A DNA stretch of 64,000 nucleotides from an uncultured Lachnospiraceae bacterium (GCA_947053345.1 CAMRSM010000001.1:124001-188000), one strand, 5' to 3'; shown: positions 38,501 through 46,884, numbered from the stretch's first letter. The notes: generated by a model not told the origin, from the letters alone. Program-made: numbers and translations.

Positions 38501-39076
38501 AAACAGGTATCGGAGCGCTATGAATTCCTGACAGGACAGCGCGATGACCTGCACACCTCGGAGCAGACCTTGCTTGGCATTATCGCAGAGCTGGACGCGG
38601 AGATGCGCAGGCAGTTTACGGAGAAATTCGCGGAGATCGCAAAACAGTTTGACGCAGTGTTCAAGGAACTATTCGGCGGCGGGAAGGCAACGCTGGAACT
38701 TGCGCAAGAGGAGGATATCCTGACGGCGGGCATCCGCATCATCGCGCAGCCGCCGGGAAAAAAACTGCAGAACATGATGCAGCTTTCCGGCGGGGAGAAA
38801 GCATTGACCGCGATCTCGCTCCTCTTTGCCATCCAAAATCTGAAACCGTCGCCGTTCTGCCTGCTCGACGAGATAGAAGCGGCACTCGACGATTCCAATG
38901 TAAAGCGCTATGCAAAATATCTGCACAAACTGACAAAGCATACGCAGTTCATCGTGATCACGCACCGCCGCGGGACGATGGCGGCAGCGGATGTGCTCTA
39001 TGGGATCACGATGCAGGAAAAGGGAGTATCCACACTGGTTTCGGTCAGCTTAATCGAGGGGGAACTGGATGCTTAA
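35519..39076 (+). CDS. smc: Chromosome segregation protein SMC
   Basis: Condensin ATPase of 1185 residues. Walker A GPNGSGKSN near 32, long coiled coils (about 170-500 and 670-1010), a hinge near 515-650 (IEGVVADLIKVDKAYETAIE), signature motif LSGGEKALTAISLLFA and Walker B FCLLDEIEAALDD near the C-terminus. GGGAGG just before ATG 35519 decides the start; the GTG at 35504 lies before it. The ScpA/ScpB partners are not in this window. Confidence 0.97.
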   Translation: MYLKSIEVHGFKSFANKIIFEFRNGITGIVGPNGSGKSNVADAVRWVLGEQSAKQLRGNSMQDIIFSGTELRKPQGFAYVAITFDNEDHALAIDYEEVTVARRVYRSGESEYLLNGSVCRLKDVQELFFDTGIGKEGYSIIGQGQIDRIVSGRPEERRELLDEAAGIVKFKRRKAVAEKNLEQEQQNLARVEDIIAELFKQVEPLEKQSATAREYLKFKEELKRVEVNQFLLEQEKGSTQKQELGRGREIVSGDLSETRKSYEDTKTEYERLEQELEAGAAGLEAAREEKNACSIAFEREEGDIRLLAGQIESIEQNSRHFGESVEKADASLAQREQEISRYAQEKQRIDEKIDALDEEQSELALEIGRIHAQIEGYNREIEESNNEIIRLLNENTGHREELSRYETIREQNAIKKAELSKRALEHKSLEAQAAEELARLEQAVKEAEKKVYAQNEAIGVLEHKAAAETADMEVLSKELEAGQHRLISDSSRLESLRNITERYEGYGGAVRRIMEQKERYPGIEGVVADLIKVDKAYETAIETALGGNIQNVVTDNEQTAKSLIEFLKQTKAGRATFLPLTGIRPSRNNNEAVLREAGVVGLASSLVRAQSQYTTLVQFLLGRIFVVDTIDHALALARKYSYSLRIVTVEGEQLNPGGSLSGGAYKNAGSLLSRRREMEELSGRIEKERAQVEELETKRSEKREHRAALRGETEEAKVRLQELLVLQNEAKLNHRQAMEKKRQLAEDFTLFAAQLRGIEGQAQKLEESIRQVTGQYDGNVDYSRKKEERVEACGRLLKEKQAEEASANEKLSAMKAELSGLEQNSANLLEQIRRVHEEAERLKEERAQLVRDADGFAAARQEKEKEIQRKREENAARQERIAQLSTKIGELLAACEEKKRTHKGFFERREELSGRISALDKELYRIEGQLAKLEEAQEAQINYLWEEYELTPLQAQAFFEEGFSDAAVNRRSITELKGKIKGLGDVNVNAIEDYKQVSERYEFLTGQRDDLHTSEQTLLGIIAELDAEMRRQFTEKFAEIAKQFDAVFKELFGGGKATLELAQEEDILTAGIRIIAQPPGKKLQNMMQLSGGEKALTAISLLFAIQNLKPSPFCLLDEIEAALDDSNVKRYAKYLHKLTKHTQFIVITHRRGTMAAADVLYGITMQEKGVSTLVSVSLIEGELDA

Positions 39077-39083
39077 GTTTCCC

Positions 39084-39112
39084 TTGACAAGCCGTGTTCC
39101 ATGCTCTATAGT
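39084..39112 (+). promoter_or_regulatory. SigA-type promoter of ftsY
   Basis: TTGACA (39084-39089), 17-base spacer, TATAGT (39107-39112), just after smc. Its -10 coincides with a TTG that would open a longer ftsY frame, so the true start must lie downstream, at 39172. Confidence 0.8.
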
Positions 39113-39171
39113 TGAAAATAAATGATAATGTAGGCGGGCTTTGTCCCGTTTGTGGAGGGATCAAGATTCTT

Positions 39172-40110
39172 ATGGGTGAAAAAAAGGGATTTTTCAGCCG
39201 TCTGGCAGAAGGGCTGACCAAGACGCGCAACAGTATTGTTTCCGGTTTTGAGTCGATCTTTAAAGGCGGGGGAAGCATTGACGACGAGTTTTATGAGGAG
39301 CTGGAAGAAGTCCTGATCATGGCGGACATCGGCATCAACGCGACCAGCGCGATCGTCGATAATTTAAGGCAGAAGGTAAAAGAAAATAAGATCAAGGATC
39401 CGGCGGAGTGCCGGGAACTTCTGCGCGCGAGCATCAAGGAGCAGATGAGCCTGCCGGAGGACGCGTATGCGTTCGAGGACAAAAAATCGGTCGTCCTGAT
39501 GATCGGGGTGAACGGGGTCGGCAAGACGACCTCCGTCGGAAAACTCGCAGGAAAATTGAAGGATAACGGCAAAAAAGTTATCGTGGCGGCGGCGGATACC
39601 TTCCGCGCCGCGGCGATCGAGCAGCTGACGGAGTGGTCGAACCGTGCAGGGGTGGAAATCATTGCCCAGAAGGAGGGCTCTGACCCGGCGGCGGTGATCT
39701 TTGATGCCGTGACATCGGCAAAATCCAAAAATGCCGACCTGCTTTTATGCGATACGGCGGGGCGGCTCCACAACAAGAAAAACCTGATGGAGGAACTGCG
39801 CAAGATCGACCGCGTTATCACAAGGGAATATCCGGATGCCTACCGCGAGACGCTTGTCGTGCTCGACGGCACGACGGGGCAGAATGCGCTGGAGCAGGCA
39901 AAGCAGTTTAATGAGGTGGCGGAAATCTCCGGCATTGTCTTAACAAAGCTTGACGGCACGGCAAAGGGCGGCATTGCGATCGCGATCCAGTCGGAGCTAA
40001 ACATTCCGGTGAAGTATATCTGTGTCGGGGAGAAGATGGAAGACATGCAGCGTTTTGATCCCGAAGCATTTGTGGATGCTCTGTTTGATACCGGGCAGGC
40101 ACAAGATTAA
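39172..40110 (+). CDS. ftsY: Signal recognition particle receptor FtsY
   Basis: SRP-receptor GTPase for co-translational membrane targeting. 312 residues: a short N-domain (FFSRLAEGLTKTRNSIVSGF), then the G-domain with G1 GVNGVGKTTSVGKLA, DTFRAAAIEQL, G3 DTAGRLHNKKNLM and G4 TKLDGTAKGG. It lacks the long acidic A-domain of E. coli, as is usual in Firmicutes. GGAGGG lies 12 bases before the ATG, a long but acceptable spacing. Confidence 0.96.
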   Translation: MGEKKGFFSRLAEGLTKTRNSIVSGFESIFKGGGSIDDEFYEELEEVLIMADIGINATSAIVDNLRQKVKENKIKDPAECRELLRASIKEQMSLPEDAYAFEDKKSVVLMIGVNGVGKTTSVGKLAGKLKDNGKKVIVAAADTFRAAAIEQLTEWSNRAGVEIIAQKEGSDPAAVIFDAVTSAKSKNADLLLCDTAGRLHNKKNLMEELRKIDRVITREYPDAYRETLVVLDGTTGQNALEQAKQFNEVAEISGIVLTKLDGTAKGGIAIAIQSELNIPVKYICVGEKMEDMQRFDPEAFVDALFDTGQAQD

Positions 40111-40223
40111 AGAGGCAAGGCGAAAAGTGCCGTAGCGGTAAATTGGTCTTTCGCAGGACGTTTTTTAGGGAAGTTTTGGCAGATATTGCCGCCGGGAAAG
40201 AAAGGAAAGCAGGGGATAAAAGT

Positions 40224-41444
40224 ATGATGACATTGGATAAATTTGAGGAGGCGAGCGAGGCGGTCATCAAGGTAACAAACCGCACGAAGCTTGTCTACAG
40301 TGACTATTTTTCGGATATGACAGGGGGAAAGGTCTATCTGAAACCGGAGAACATGCAGTTTACCGGGGCGTACAAGGTGCGCGGTGCATATTACAAGATC
40401 AGTACACTGACCGAGGAAGAGCGCGGGCGTGGACTGATCACGGCATCGGCGGGCAACCACGCGCAGGGCGTGGCCTACGCAGCAAAGATCTACGGCGCGC
40501 GGGCGGTTATTGTGATGCCGACGACCACGCCGTTAATCAAGGTCAACCGCACGAAAAGCTACGGCGCGGAGGTGGTGCTCCATGGCAATGTGTACGATGA
40601 GGCATGTGCACACGCGCTAAAACTTGCCGAGGAGAAGGGGTACACCTTCATCCATCCGTTTGATGACGAGACCGTGGCGACCGGGCAGGGATCCATCGCG
40701 ATGGAGATCATCAAAGAACTGCCGACGGTTGACATTATTTTGGCTCCGGTCGGCGGCGGCGGGCTGTTGGCGGGCGTATCCACCTTGGCGAAGCTGTTGA
40801 ACCCGAATATTAAAGTGATTGGCGTGGAGCCTGCGGGGGCGAACTGTATGCAGGAATCCTTAAAGGCAGGGCATGTCATGACCCTTCCGGGTGTGGATAC
40901 GATCGCGGACGGCACGGCGGTAAAGACACCGGGCGGGCATATTTTCCCGTATATCCAGAAACATGTTGATGAGATCGTCACGGTGGAGGATTCGGAACTG
41001 ATTGTCAGCTTCCTCGACATGGTTGAGAACCATAAGATGGTCGTGGAAAATTCCGGGCTTTTGACCGTGGCGGCATTAAAGCATATCGACTGCAGGGGCA
41101 AAAAAGTTGTCTCCATCTTGAGCGGCGGCAACATGGATGTCATCACCATGTCCTCGATCGTGCAGCACGGGCTGATCGCGCGCGGCAGGATTTTTACCGT
41201 ATCCGTGCTTTTGCCGGATAAGCCGGGCGAGCTCGCGAACGTCTCGACGCTGATCGCCGGGGAACAGGGGAACATCATCAAGCTTGAGCACAACCAGTTC
41301 GTCAGCATCAACCGCAACACCGCGGTCGAGCTTGTGATCACAATGGAGGCATTTGGGCATGAACATAAAGAGCGCATTGTGGCAGCATTGAAGAAGAAGG
41401 GTTATCAGCCGAAGCTCGCCGCGCCGAAGAATACTTACTTATAG
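40224..41444 (+). CDS. ilvA: Threonine ammonia-lyase with C-terminal ACT domain
   Basis: PLP enzyme deaminating threonine to 2-oxobutanoate. 406 residues: PLP lysine in TGAYKVRGAYYKI, the SAGNHAQGVA substrate loop, phosphate-binding GGGGLLAGV, and a single C-terminal ACT domain (FTVSVLLPDKPGELANVSTLIA onward). One ACT domain and about 400 residues fit the TdcB-like class seen in Firmicutes rather than the 510-residue biosynthetic enzyme of E. coli. Start 40224 (or the adjacent ATG 40227) follows a purine-rich tract; the longer frame to 40143 has no family support. Confidence 0.92.
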   Translation: MMTLDKFEEASEAVIKVTNRTKLVYSDYFSDMTGGKVYLKPENMQFTGAYKVRGAYYKISTLTEEERGRGLITASAGNHAQGVAYAAKIYGARAVIVMPTTTPLIKVNRTKSYGAEVVLHGNVYDEACAHALKLAEEKGYTFIHPFDDETVATGQGSIAMEIIKELPTVDIILAPVGGGGLLAGVSTLAKLLNPNIKVIGVEPAGANCMQESLKAGHVMTLPGVDTIADGTAVKTPGGHIFPYIQKHVDEIVTVEDSELIVSFLDMVENHKMVVENSGLLTVAALKHIDCRGKKVVSILSGGNMDVITMSSIVQHGLIARGRIFTVSVLLPDKPGELANVSTLIAGEQGNIIKLEHNQFVSINRNTAVELVITMEAFGHEHKERIVAALKKKGYQPKLAAPKNTYL

Positions 41445-41587
41445 GCTGCGGTTTTGCGCAAGGTCGGGGGGAGAGGATATCCCTGCCATACAGAAGATAA
41501 AAGGCGGGCGGGAAGCAGCGGGATACCGGGGAGGGAGGCATTGCGGGCGTATTTTTTGGCCTGCGGCGGAACAATACAAAAAATTCC

Positions 41588-41616
41588 TTGCATTCTCCTT
41601 TCTTTCATGCTATAAT
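41588..41616 (+). promoter_or_regulatory. SigA-type promoter of the riboswitch-ribU unit
   Basis: TTGCAT (41588-41593), 17-base spacer, perfect TATAAT (41611-41616), about 20 bases before the aptamer. The 140 bases before it, after the threonine ammonia-lyase gene, hold no recognisable feature. Confidence 0.85.
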
Positions 41617-41635
41617 GACAAAAAATGAATACGGT

Positions 41636-41770
41636 GATTCTTCGGGGCAGGGTGAAATTCCCGATCGGCGGTATAGTCCGCGAGCGTGTATGCGCAGGAT
41701 TTAGCATAAGCCTAAATCAGGATTTGGTGCGATTCCAAAACCGACAGTATAGTCTGGATGAAAGAAGATA
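41636..41770 (+). ncRNA. FMN riboswitch (RFN element)
   Basis: All conserved RFN blocks are present in order: GGGGCAGGGTGAAATTCCCG, ATCGGCGGTATAGTCCGCGA, a variable arm, TTGGTGCGATTCCAAAACCG, then ACAGTATAGTCTGGATGAAAG. P1 closes between TCTTC (41639-41643) and GAAGA (41764-41768). FMN binding is expected to lower expression of the riboflavin uptake gene downstream, through the terminator at 41839-41865. Confidence 0.97.
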
Positions 41771-41838
41771 TTTCCGTGGCAGTACGTGCGCCATCTTTTT
41801 TCGATGTGCGTATTGTTTGTGATGGAAATGAGTCTATG

Positions 41839-41865
41839 TTCCCCGGAGAGATCCGGGGAATTTTT
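41839..41865 (+). terminator. Riboswitch expression-platform terminator
   Basis: Perfect hairpin TTCCCCGGA-gaga-TCCGGGGAA (41839-41860) followed by TTTTT. It lies 70 bases after the aptamer, suiting transcription attenuation. Confidence 0.88.
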
Positions 41866-42096
41866 ATGTGCAGGGATACCTTGGCGTAAGGATGTCTTAT
41901 TCAGGGATGAAAGGAAAGGCCGCCGCATAGAGAAAGCAGGGTGGGAATATTGAGGGTATATCTTGAATTTCAACCCTTAATGCGGCAGCCCTGCTAAGGA
42001 TCATTCCTTTCTGTCCGCGGACAAAGAAAGGCACGTCCTGCTGCACCCGGATATTCGGGGGACACCGGAAAGAATCCTGTAAAAAGGAGGCTAACA
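41866..42096 (+). other. Long leader between riboswitch terminator and ribU
   Basis: 231 bases with no gene. It contains complementary segments GCCGCCGCAT / ATGCGGCAGC and AGCAGGG / CCCTGCT, which can pair around about 60 bases, and a hairpin CCTTTC-t-GTCCGCGGAC-aaa-GAAAGG near 42006-42031 without a T-run. AAAGGAGG before ribU closes it. Whether these structures are regulatory is unknown. Confidence 0.5.
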
Positions 42097-42876
42097 ATGG
42101 ACAAAGTAAAAGATTTTTTTTCGGCACCTGCAAAAGCGCTCGGAAAGCTGTTTGAGACGGCAAAGGAAAATGTGGGCTTTTTGCTCATCAGCGTGCTGAT
42201 CGTCGCACTCATCCTGGGGGCGGCGTACGGGGCGGAGTATTATTTCGCGAAGAAAAAGCATGCGAGCCGGAAAAGTGACCGCTTAAAGGTGCACCGCATG
42301 ACCCTGATTGCGCTGCTTTCCGCAATCGCATTTGTATTGATGCTGTTTGATTTTCCGCTCTGGTTTTTGCCGGGTTTTTATAAGATTGACTTAAGTGAGC
42401 TTCCGGTGCTGATCGCGGCGTTTACCTTAGGGCCGGTGGCGGGCGTTACGACCGAGTTCCTCAAGGTGTTTTTGAATGTGCTGATCCAGGGAACCGGCAC
42501 AGGGTTCATCGGGGAATTTGCCAATTTCCTGATCGGCTGCGCGTTCATCGTCCCGGCATCGGTCGTGTATTACGCAAAGAAAACAAGGAAAAATGCGGTG
42601 ATCGGGCTTGTGGCGGGGACACTCGTCTGCGTTGTGACCGGATGTTTTATGAATGCTTTTGTCCTGCTCCCGGCTTACGGGAAAGCGTTCCACATGGAAA
42701 TCGGTAATTTAGTTGCAATGGGCACGGAGAAGAATGGATTGATCTCCGGGATGTTTTCCTTTGTTGTATTTGCCGTAGCGCCGTTTAACCTGATCAAATG
42801 TGTTGTGACGGGAGGGGTTACCATGCTGATTTACAAAAAAATCAGTTACCTGCTCAAAGGCAGGGATACACGGTAG
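42097..42876 (+). CDS. ribU: ECF transporter riboflavin S-component (RibU) with N-terminal extension
   Basis: Substrate-binding membrane subunit of an energy-coupling-factor vitamin transporter. 259 residues. The core (about 60-259) has six helices with FPLWFLPGFYKIDLSELPVL, GPVAGVTTEFLKVFLN and TGFIGEFANFLIGC, the RibU pattern. The FMN riboswitch upstream supports riboflavin as substrate. About 55 extra N-terminal residues carry an amphipathic start (DKVKDFFSAPAKALGKL) and one further membrane helix not found in standard RibU. The shared EcfA/A'/T subunits are not in the window. Confidence 0.92.
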   Translation: MDKVKDFFSAPAKALGKLFETAKENVGFLLISVLIVALILGAAYGAEYYFAKKKHASRKSDRLKVHRMTLIALLSAIAFVLMLFDFPLWFLPGFYKIDLSELPVLIAAFTLGPVAGVTTEFLKVFLNVLIQGTGTGFIGEFANFLIGCAFIVPASVVYYAKKTRKNAVIGLVAGTLVCVVTGCFMNAFVLLPAYGKAFHMEIGNLVAMGTEKNGLISGMFSFVVFAVAPFNLIKCVVTGGVTMLIYKKISYLLKGRDTR

Positions 42877-42915
42877 TTTTAACGGGGCGGTCCGGCATGG
42901 AGCGAGGATCCGCTT

Positions 42916-42963
42916 AAAAAACCGGTGAATTTATGATATTATACATAAATTCACCGGTTTTTA
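42916..42963 (+). terminator. Terminator after ribU (symmetric, may work on both strands)
   Basis: Perfect inverted repeat AAAACCGGTGAATTTATG / CATAAATTCACCGGTTTT with an 8-base loop, A-run on one side and T-run on the other. Confidence 0.9.
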
Positions 42964-43236
42964 TTATTCATACCGTTTCCGGCAGATGTCTGGAAAGATT
43001 TCCGTTTGGTGATGTGCTTAGAGTATTTGCAGTGTGGGGCAAAACGTAAAACCGCTGCTTTAAAAGTCTTGGAAACGGTATGTGTTCGCCGTGGGGAAAG
43101 GGCAGAAAGCATTGACAAAAACAATGGTATGCCCTATCATATTTTGGGGAGTGAAAGTATTATACGGGGGAAAGGAGGGATAACGTCCTTCCCGTAAATA
43201 CTGAATTTTAAGAAAAAGAAAGAGGGAAAATCAACA
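42964..43236 (+). other. Gap before the M16 peptidase gene, with a long hairpin at 43156-43202
   Basis: No convincing gene; a 63-codon frame (43006-43197) has no RBS or family look. The notable element is a long imperfect hairpin, AGTATTATACGGG (43156 onward) pairing with CCCGTAAATACT (to 43202), with an inner GGGAAAGGA/TCCTTCCC stem. It ends 34 bases before the start codon. Confidence 0.5.
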
Positions 43237-44718
43237 ATGTTTAATCGTTATAGATTGCAAAATGGCCTGGAAGTGATCTCTGAGCCGATGGCAAACCGGA
43301 AGACGGTGGCGCTCGGTGTTTTTGTGAAAGTCGGTTCGCAGGATGAGACGAGGGAAAATAATGGGATTTCCCATCTGGTGGAGCATATGTTCTTTAAGGG
43401 GACAGGAACGAAAAGCGCGAAGGAGATTGCGGATATTACGGCGCGCATCGGCGATGATGTGAACGCTTTTACGAGCAAGGAATGCACCGCGCTCTACGGC
43501 ATGACGATCACGGAAAAACTGCCGGAATTGGCTGCCCTGCTCGGCGATCTGCTGACAGATCCGCGTTTTGACGCGAAGGAACTGGCGAAGGAAAAACGGA
43601 TTGTGATGGACGAGATTGATATGTATGGGGATTCGCCGGAGGATCTGGTGCATGAACTGCTGCAAAAAAGAGTCTGGCGGGAGGACGCGCTCGGCTTTCT
43701 CATTTCCGGGACAAAATCGGTCGTGCGAAGGGTTCGGCGCGAGGAACTGCAGCAGTTTTTGCGGGAACACTATTTTGCGGAAAATATGCTGGTCTCAGCC
43801 GCGGGAGGGTATGAGGAAGAAACATTAAGGGATATTTTGGAGCAGGCTTTCGGGAAGATAAAAAGCCGTAAAGAGCGGCAGGAGGAACCGGCAGAAGAAA
43901 AAGAAAGGAAGGGCGGATCAGAGATTTCCGGTATAATGGAATGCGCGTCAGAGCAAAAAATGTTGCAGCGCCCGTCCCCGGAACGTGCCGCGGCGGCGGT
44001 AAAACGGCAAAAGGCGGCAGAGCTTTCTCTGCCGCCGTACCATAAAGAATATGGGCAGGCCGCCGGGAGCAAAAAAGAAACCACCGAAATGGCCTGCTGC
44101 CTGCCCCCGTGCTATTTCCGCAGCTTTGCAGCGGCGGACAGGGATATTGAGCAGTTCCACCTAAACCTCGCCTTTCCGGCACTGTGCGTTTGGGATAAGA
44201 GACGTTTTGCATATTCCGTTTTTAATTCGGCATTCGGCGGCGGCAGCAATTCCCTTTTGTTCCAGAAAATCCGTGAGGAAGCAGGGATGGCATACTCCGT
44301 TTACTCTTACAGCAGCGCTTACCGGCGTGCGGGGCTTTTCCATATAGACATCACGGTGCAGCCGCAGCTTTCCGTGCCCGTGTTAAAAAAGGTGGCTGGG
44401 ATCGTGGAAGAATTTGCCCGCACGGGACTGAGCGGAGAGGAGCTGGCCCTGCATAAGCAGCAGGTCGGGACGGAGCTGGTCATGAGCGCGGAAAGCCCGA
44501 AAACAAGAATGGATTCGAACGCGAAATATGTACTTGCGGGAGCGGAGGTTTATACCCTGGAGGAAAAACTTACGCAAATCGACGCTGTGGATGGCGCACA
44601 GTTAAAAGAACTTGCCGGGGAGATATTAAAGCTTTGTAACGCGAGCATCTGTGTGGTCGGCAATAAAAACTGCGCAAATCTGCGCGGGCTGAAAAGAATT
44701 TGGGAGAACTGGGGCTGA
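43237..44718 (+). CDS. M16-family zinc peptidase with disordered insert
   Basis: Insulinase/pitrilysin-type zinc protease, probably cytoplasmic. 493 residues. The inverted zinc motif HLVEH (in SHLVEHMFFKGT, near 47) and downstream Glu are present. The C-terminal half-domain has FGGGSNSLLFQKIREEAGMAYSVYS. Between the halves (about residues 213-300) is a Lys/Glu/Ala-rich insert without family counterpart, which explains the extra 70-80 residues over the usual 420. AAAGAGGG precedes the ATG. Another protein class is unlikely. Confidence 0.9.
   Translation: MFNRYRLQNGLEVISEPMANRKTVALGVFVKVGSQDETRENNGISHLVEHMFFKGTGTKSAKEIADITARIGDDVNAFTSKECTALYGMTITEKLPELAALLGDLLTDPRFDAKELAKEKRIVMDEIDMYGDSPEDLVHELLQKRVWREDALGFLISGTKSVVRRVRREELQQFLREHYFAENMLVSAAGGYEEETLRDILEQAFGKIKSRKERQEEPAEEKERKGGSEISGIMECASEQKMLQRPSPERAAAAVKRQKAAELSLPPYHKEYGQAAGSKKETTEMACCLPPCYFRSFAAADRDIEQFHLNLAFPALCVWDKRRFAYSVFNSAFGGGSNSLLFQKIREEAGMAYSVYSYSSAYRRAGLFHIDITVQPQLSVPVLKKVAGIVEEFARTGLSGEELALHKQQVGTELVMSAESPKTRMDSNAKYVLAGAEVYTLEEKLTQIDAVDGAQLKELAGEILKLCNASICVVGNKNCANLRGLKRIWENWG
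44013..44036 (+). repeat. Perfect hairpin inside the M16 peptidase gene
   Basis: GGCGGCAGAG-cttt-CTCTGCCGCC, a 10-bp perfect stem with a 4-base loop, lies in the part encoding the non-conserved insert. It could be a palindromic element absorbed into the coding sequence, or chance in an Ala-rich stretch. Confidence 0.5.
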
Positions 44719-44739
44719 ACGGGAAGGAGGCATCTTGAT

Positions 44740-46851
44740 ATGGGGAAGAGGACGGGGCATCCGCAAGGACGGACAGTAACAAAGATTAACGATGGCTGGA
44801 AATTTTTAAAGCTATCCCAAAAGGATAGTCTTCCCGGCATTGTATTGGAAGCGGCGGACTTTGATGACAGCGGTTTGGAGGAAGTTTCACTGCCGCACAC
44901 ATGGAATGACATCGACGGCGCGGATGGCAGGTCAGGCAGGGATAAGGGCGGGGAGGATTACTACCGGGGACTTGGCGGTTACCGGAAACGGATCGTGTTT
45001 TCCGGACAGGAACATGGGGGAAAGTCTGTTTTTATCGAGTTTGAGGGTGCAAATACCGTCACCGAACTTTTTGTCAATGGAACGTGTGCGGGCAGGCACG
45101 AAGGCGGCTATGCGGCGTTCCGCTTTGACATCACCCCGTTTCTTTGCCTGGGGGAAGAAAATGTTCTCGCGGTCAAAGTGGACAACGCCCCGACGGATGT
45201 TATCGCGCCGATCACGGATCAGGGGGATTTTACAAAAATGGGCGGTATCTACCGCGGCGTAAAACTGATTGCCGTCCCGCCCGTACATATTGACCTGATG
45301 GATTTCGGCTCATCGGGAATCTATGTTACCCCGGAAAATATAGGGGAAGACCATGCAGACCTTGATATTCAGGTCCGGCTTGCCAATGATGCATCGGAGG
45401 GACAAGCCGCCCATGTGGTGCTCAAAATATTTGATATGGATGAAAAGCCCGTGGCACAGGATGAAAAAGATATTTTTCTCCCGGCGGGAGGAAAGGCTGC
45501 GGCGGGATTTGCCATACCGCTGGAAAATCCCGTTTTGTGGAACGGTGCGGAAAATCCATATTTGTATACCGCAGAGATCATGGTGGAAGCAGGGGATAAT
45601 GAATTTGATAACCTGAGGCAGGCATTTGGCATCCGCACCTATCACATTGATCCTGAAAACGGTTTCTTTTTGAACGGGAAATACCTTGACCTTCGCGGGG
45701 TAAACTACCACCAGGACAGTTTTGAAAACGGCTGGGCCATGACGGATGAACAGCGGGGGAGGGATTACCGGATGATCCGCGCGATGGGTGCTACTTCGGT
45801 GAGGATGGCACACTATCAGCATGGCAGCTATGAATATGAGCTTTGTGACCGGCTCGGCCTGACCGTTTGGACGGAGATCGGGATTGTAAATAAAATGTCT
45901 GCCGACGACAGCGATGCCCACGCGGTCGCACCGGGATTTGCGGATAATGCCGCACAGCAGCTGACCGAGTTGATCCGGCAGAACTACAACCATCCTTCGG
46001 TTATTGTCTGGGGGATTTCGAACGAACTTTTCCAGATGACGGATGAGATATACCGCATATTTACCGGGCTTTATGAGCTGGCAAAAAAAGAGGATAAAAC
46101 GCGCCTAGTCACTTTTGCGGATGCCCAGTTCTGGGGCAGGTTTTTAGAACTTCCCGCGGATGTCGTGGGATATAACCGGTATTTTGGATGGTATCATGAC
46201 GCGGGGGGCGCGGAGCAGTTTGGGGCTTGGCTTGATCTTTATCATGAGACAAAGGAGAGGAGGCCAATCTGCGTTTCCGAGTATGGGGGCGGTGCGGCGA
46301 TGTCCCAGTATAAGGATAATGTTGACTGGAAGACGGAGATTGAACCGTGGGGAAAACGCCATTATCAAAATTATCAGTCGGCGATGCATGAGGCGATATG
46401 GGCACAGTTTGCGGCGCGGCGGTATCTCTGGGGAAAATATATCTGGTGTATGTTTGATTTTGCTTCCGACGGGCGGGAGGAAGGAGATACCAGAGGGCAG
46501 AATGACAAGGGGCTTGTGACCCGCACCCGCATCCCGAAGGATTCTTTTTATTTCTATAAATCGGTCTGGAACCCTGAGCCGATGGTCCACCTGACCGAGA
46601 AGGGGTTTGTGCTTCGCCCTGCCGCTGTACCGCAGGTGAAAGCATATGCAAATGGGGAGCGGGCAGAGCTGTTCGTCAACGGGCATTCTAAAGGGAGCAT
46701 CCGGTGCGGCGGGATTGACGGGATGCTTCCGACTGTGTTGATATGGAAGGATGTTGCGATTGCCGCTGGAACGGAAAATGAGATTGTTGTAAAGGCCTTT
46801 TTTGCAGATGGATCGGTTTTGGAAGACCGTGCGTTTTGGATGGGAGAATAG
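44740..46851 (+). CDS. Glycoside hydrolase family 2 protein (beta-galactosidase-like)
   Basis: 703-residue GH2 enzyme without signal peptide, hence cytoplasmic. Jelly-roll sugar-binding domain (PHTWNDIDGADG, GANTVTELFVNG), immunoglobulin-like domain, then the TIM barrel with the acid/base Glu in VIVWGISNEL and the nucleophile Glu in PICVSEYGGGA. The LDLRGVNYHQDSFENGWAM segment matches beta-galactosidases; the exact sugar is uncertain, and beta-glucuronidase or another GH2 activity is not excluded. GGAGG lies 11 bases before the ATG. No sugar transporter or regulator is adjacent. Confidence 0.88.
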   Translation: MGKRTGHPQGRTVTKINDGWKFLKLSQKDSLPGIVLEAADFDDSGLEEVSLPHTWNDIDGADGRSGRDKGGEDYYRGLGGYRKRIVFSGQEHGGKSVFIEFEGANTVTELFVNGTCAGRHEGGYAAFRFDITPFLCLGEENVLAVKVDNAPTDVIAPITDQGDFTKMGGIYRGVKLIAVPPVHIDLMDFGSSGIYVTPENIGEDHADLDIQVRLANDASEGQAAHVVLKIFDMDEKPVAQDEKDIFLPAGGKAAAGFAIPLENPVLWNGAENPYLYTAEIMVEAGDNEFDNLRQAFGIRTYHIDPENGFFLNGKYLDLRGVNYHQDSFENGWAMTDEQRGRDYRMIRAMGATSVRMAHYQHGSYEYELCDRLGLTVWTEIGIVNKMSADDSDAHAVAPGFADNAAQQLTELIRQNYNHPSVIVWGISNELFQMTDEIYRIFTGLYELAKKEDKTRLVTFADAQFWGRFLELPADVVGYNRYFGWYHDAGGAEQFGAWLDLYHETKERRPICVSEYGGGAAMSQYKDNVDWKTEIEPWGKRHYQNYQSAMHEAIWAQFAARRYLWGKYIWCMFDFASDGREEGDTRGQNDKGLVTRTRIPKDSFYFYKSVWNPEPMVHLTEKGFVLRPAAVPQVKAYANGERAELFVNGHSKGSIRCGGIDGMLPTVLIWKDVAIAAGTENEIVVKAFFADGSVLEDRAFWMGE

Positions 46852-46884
46852 AAAAAAGAGGAAGCAGAGAATTTCAAATATCAT

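Noticed and set aside
39112..39171. TTG-initiated extension of ftsY
   Set aside because: The TTG lies inside the -10 box of the ftsY promoter, so it cannot be in the transcript.
40559..41377. 272-codon minus-strand frame opposite the threonine ammonia-lyase gene
   Set aside because: Ser/Thr/Pro-rich shadow of a well-conserved enzyme; no RBS or family feature.
43006..43197. 63-codon open frame before the M16 peptidase gene
   Set aside because: No RBS, runs through the long hairpin, and has no hydrophobic or conserved pattern.
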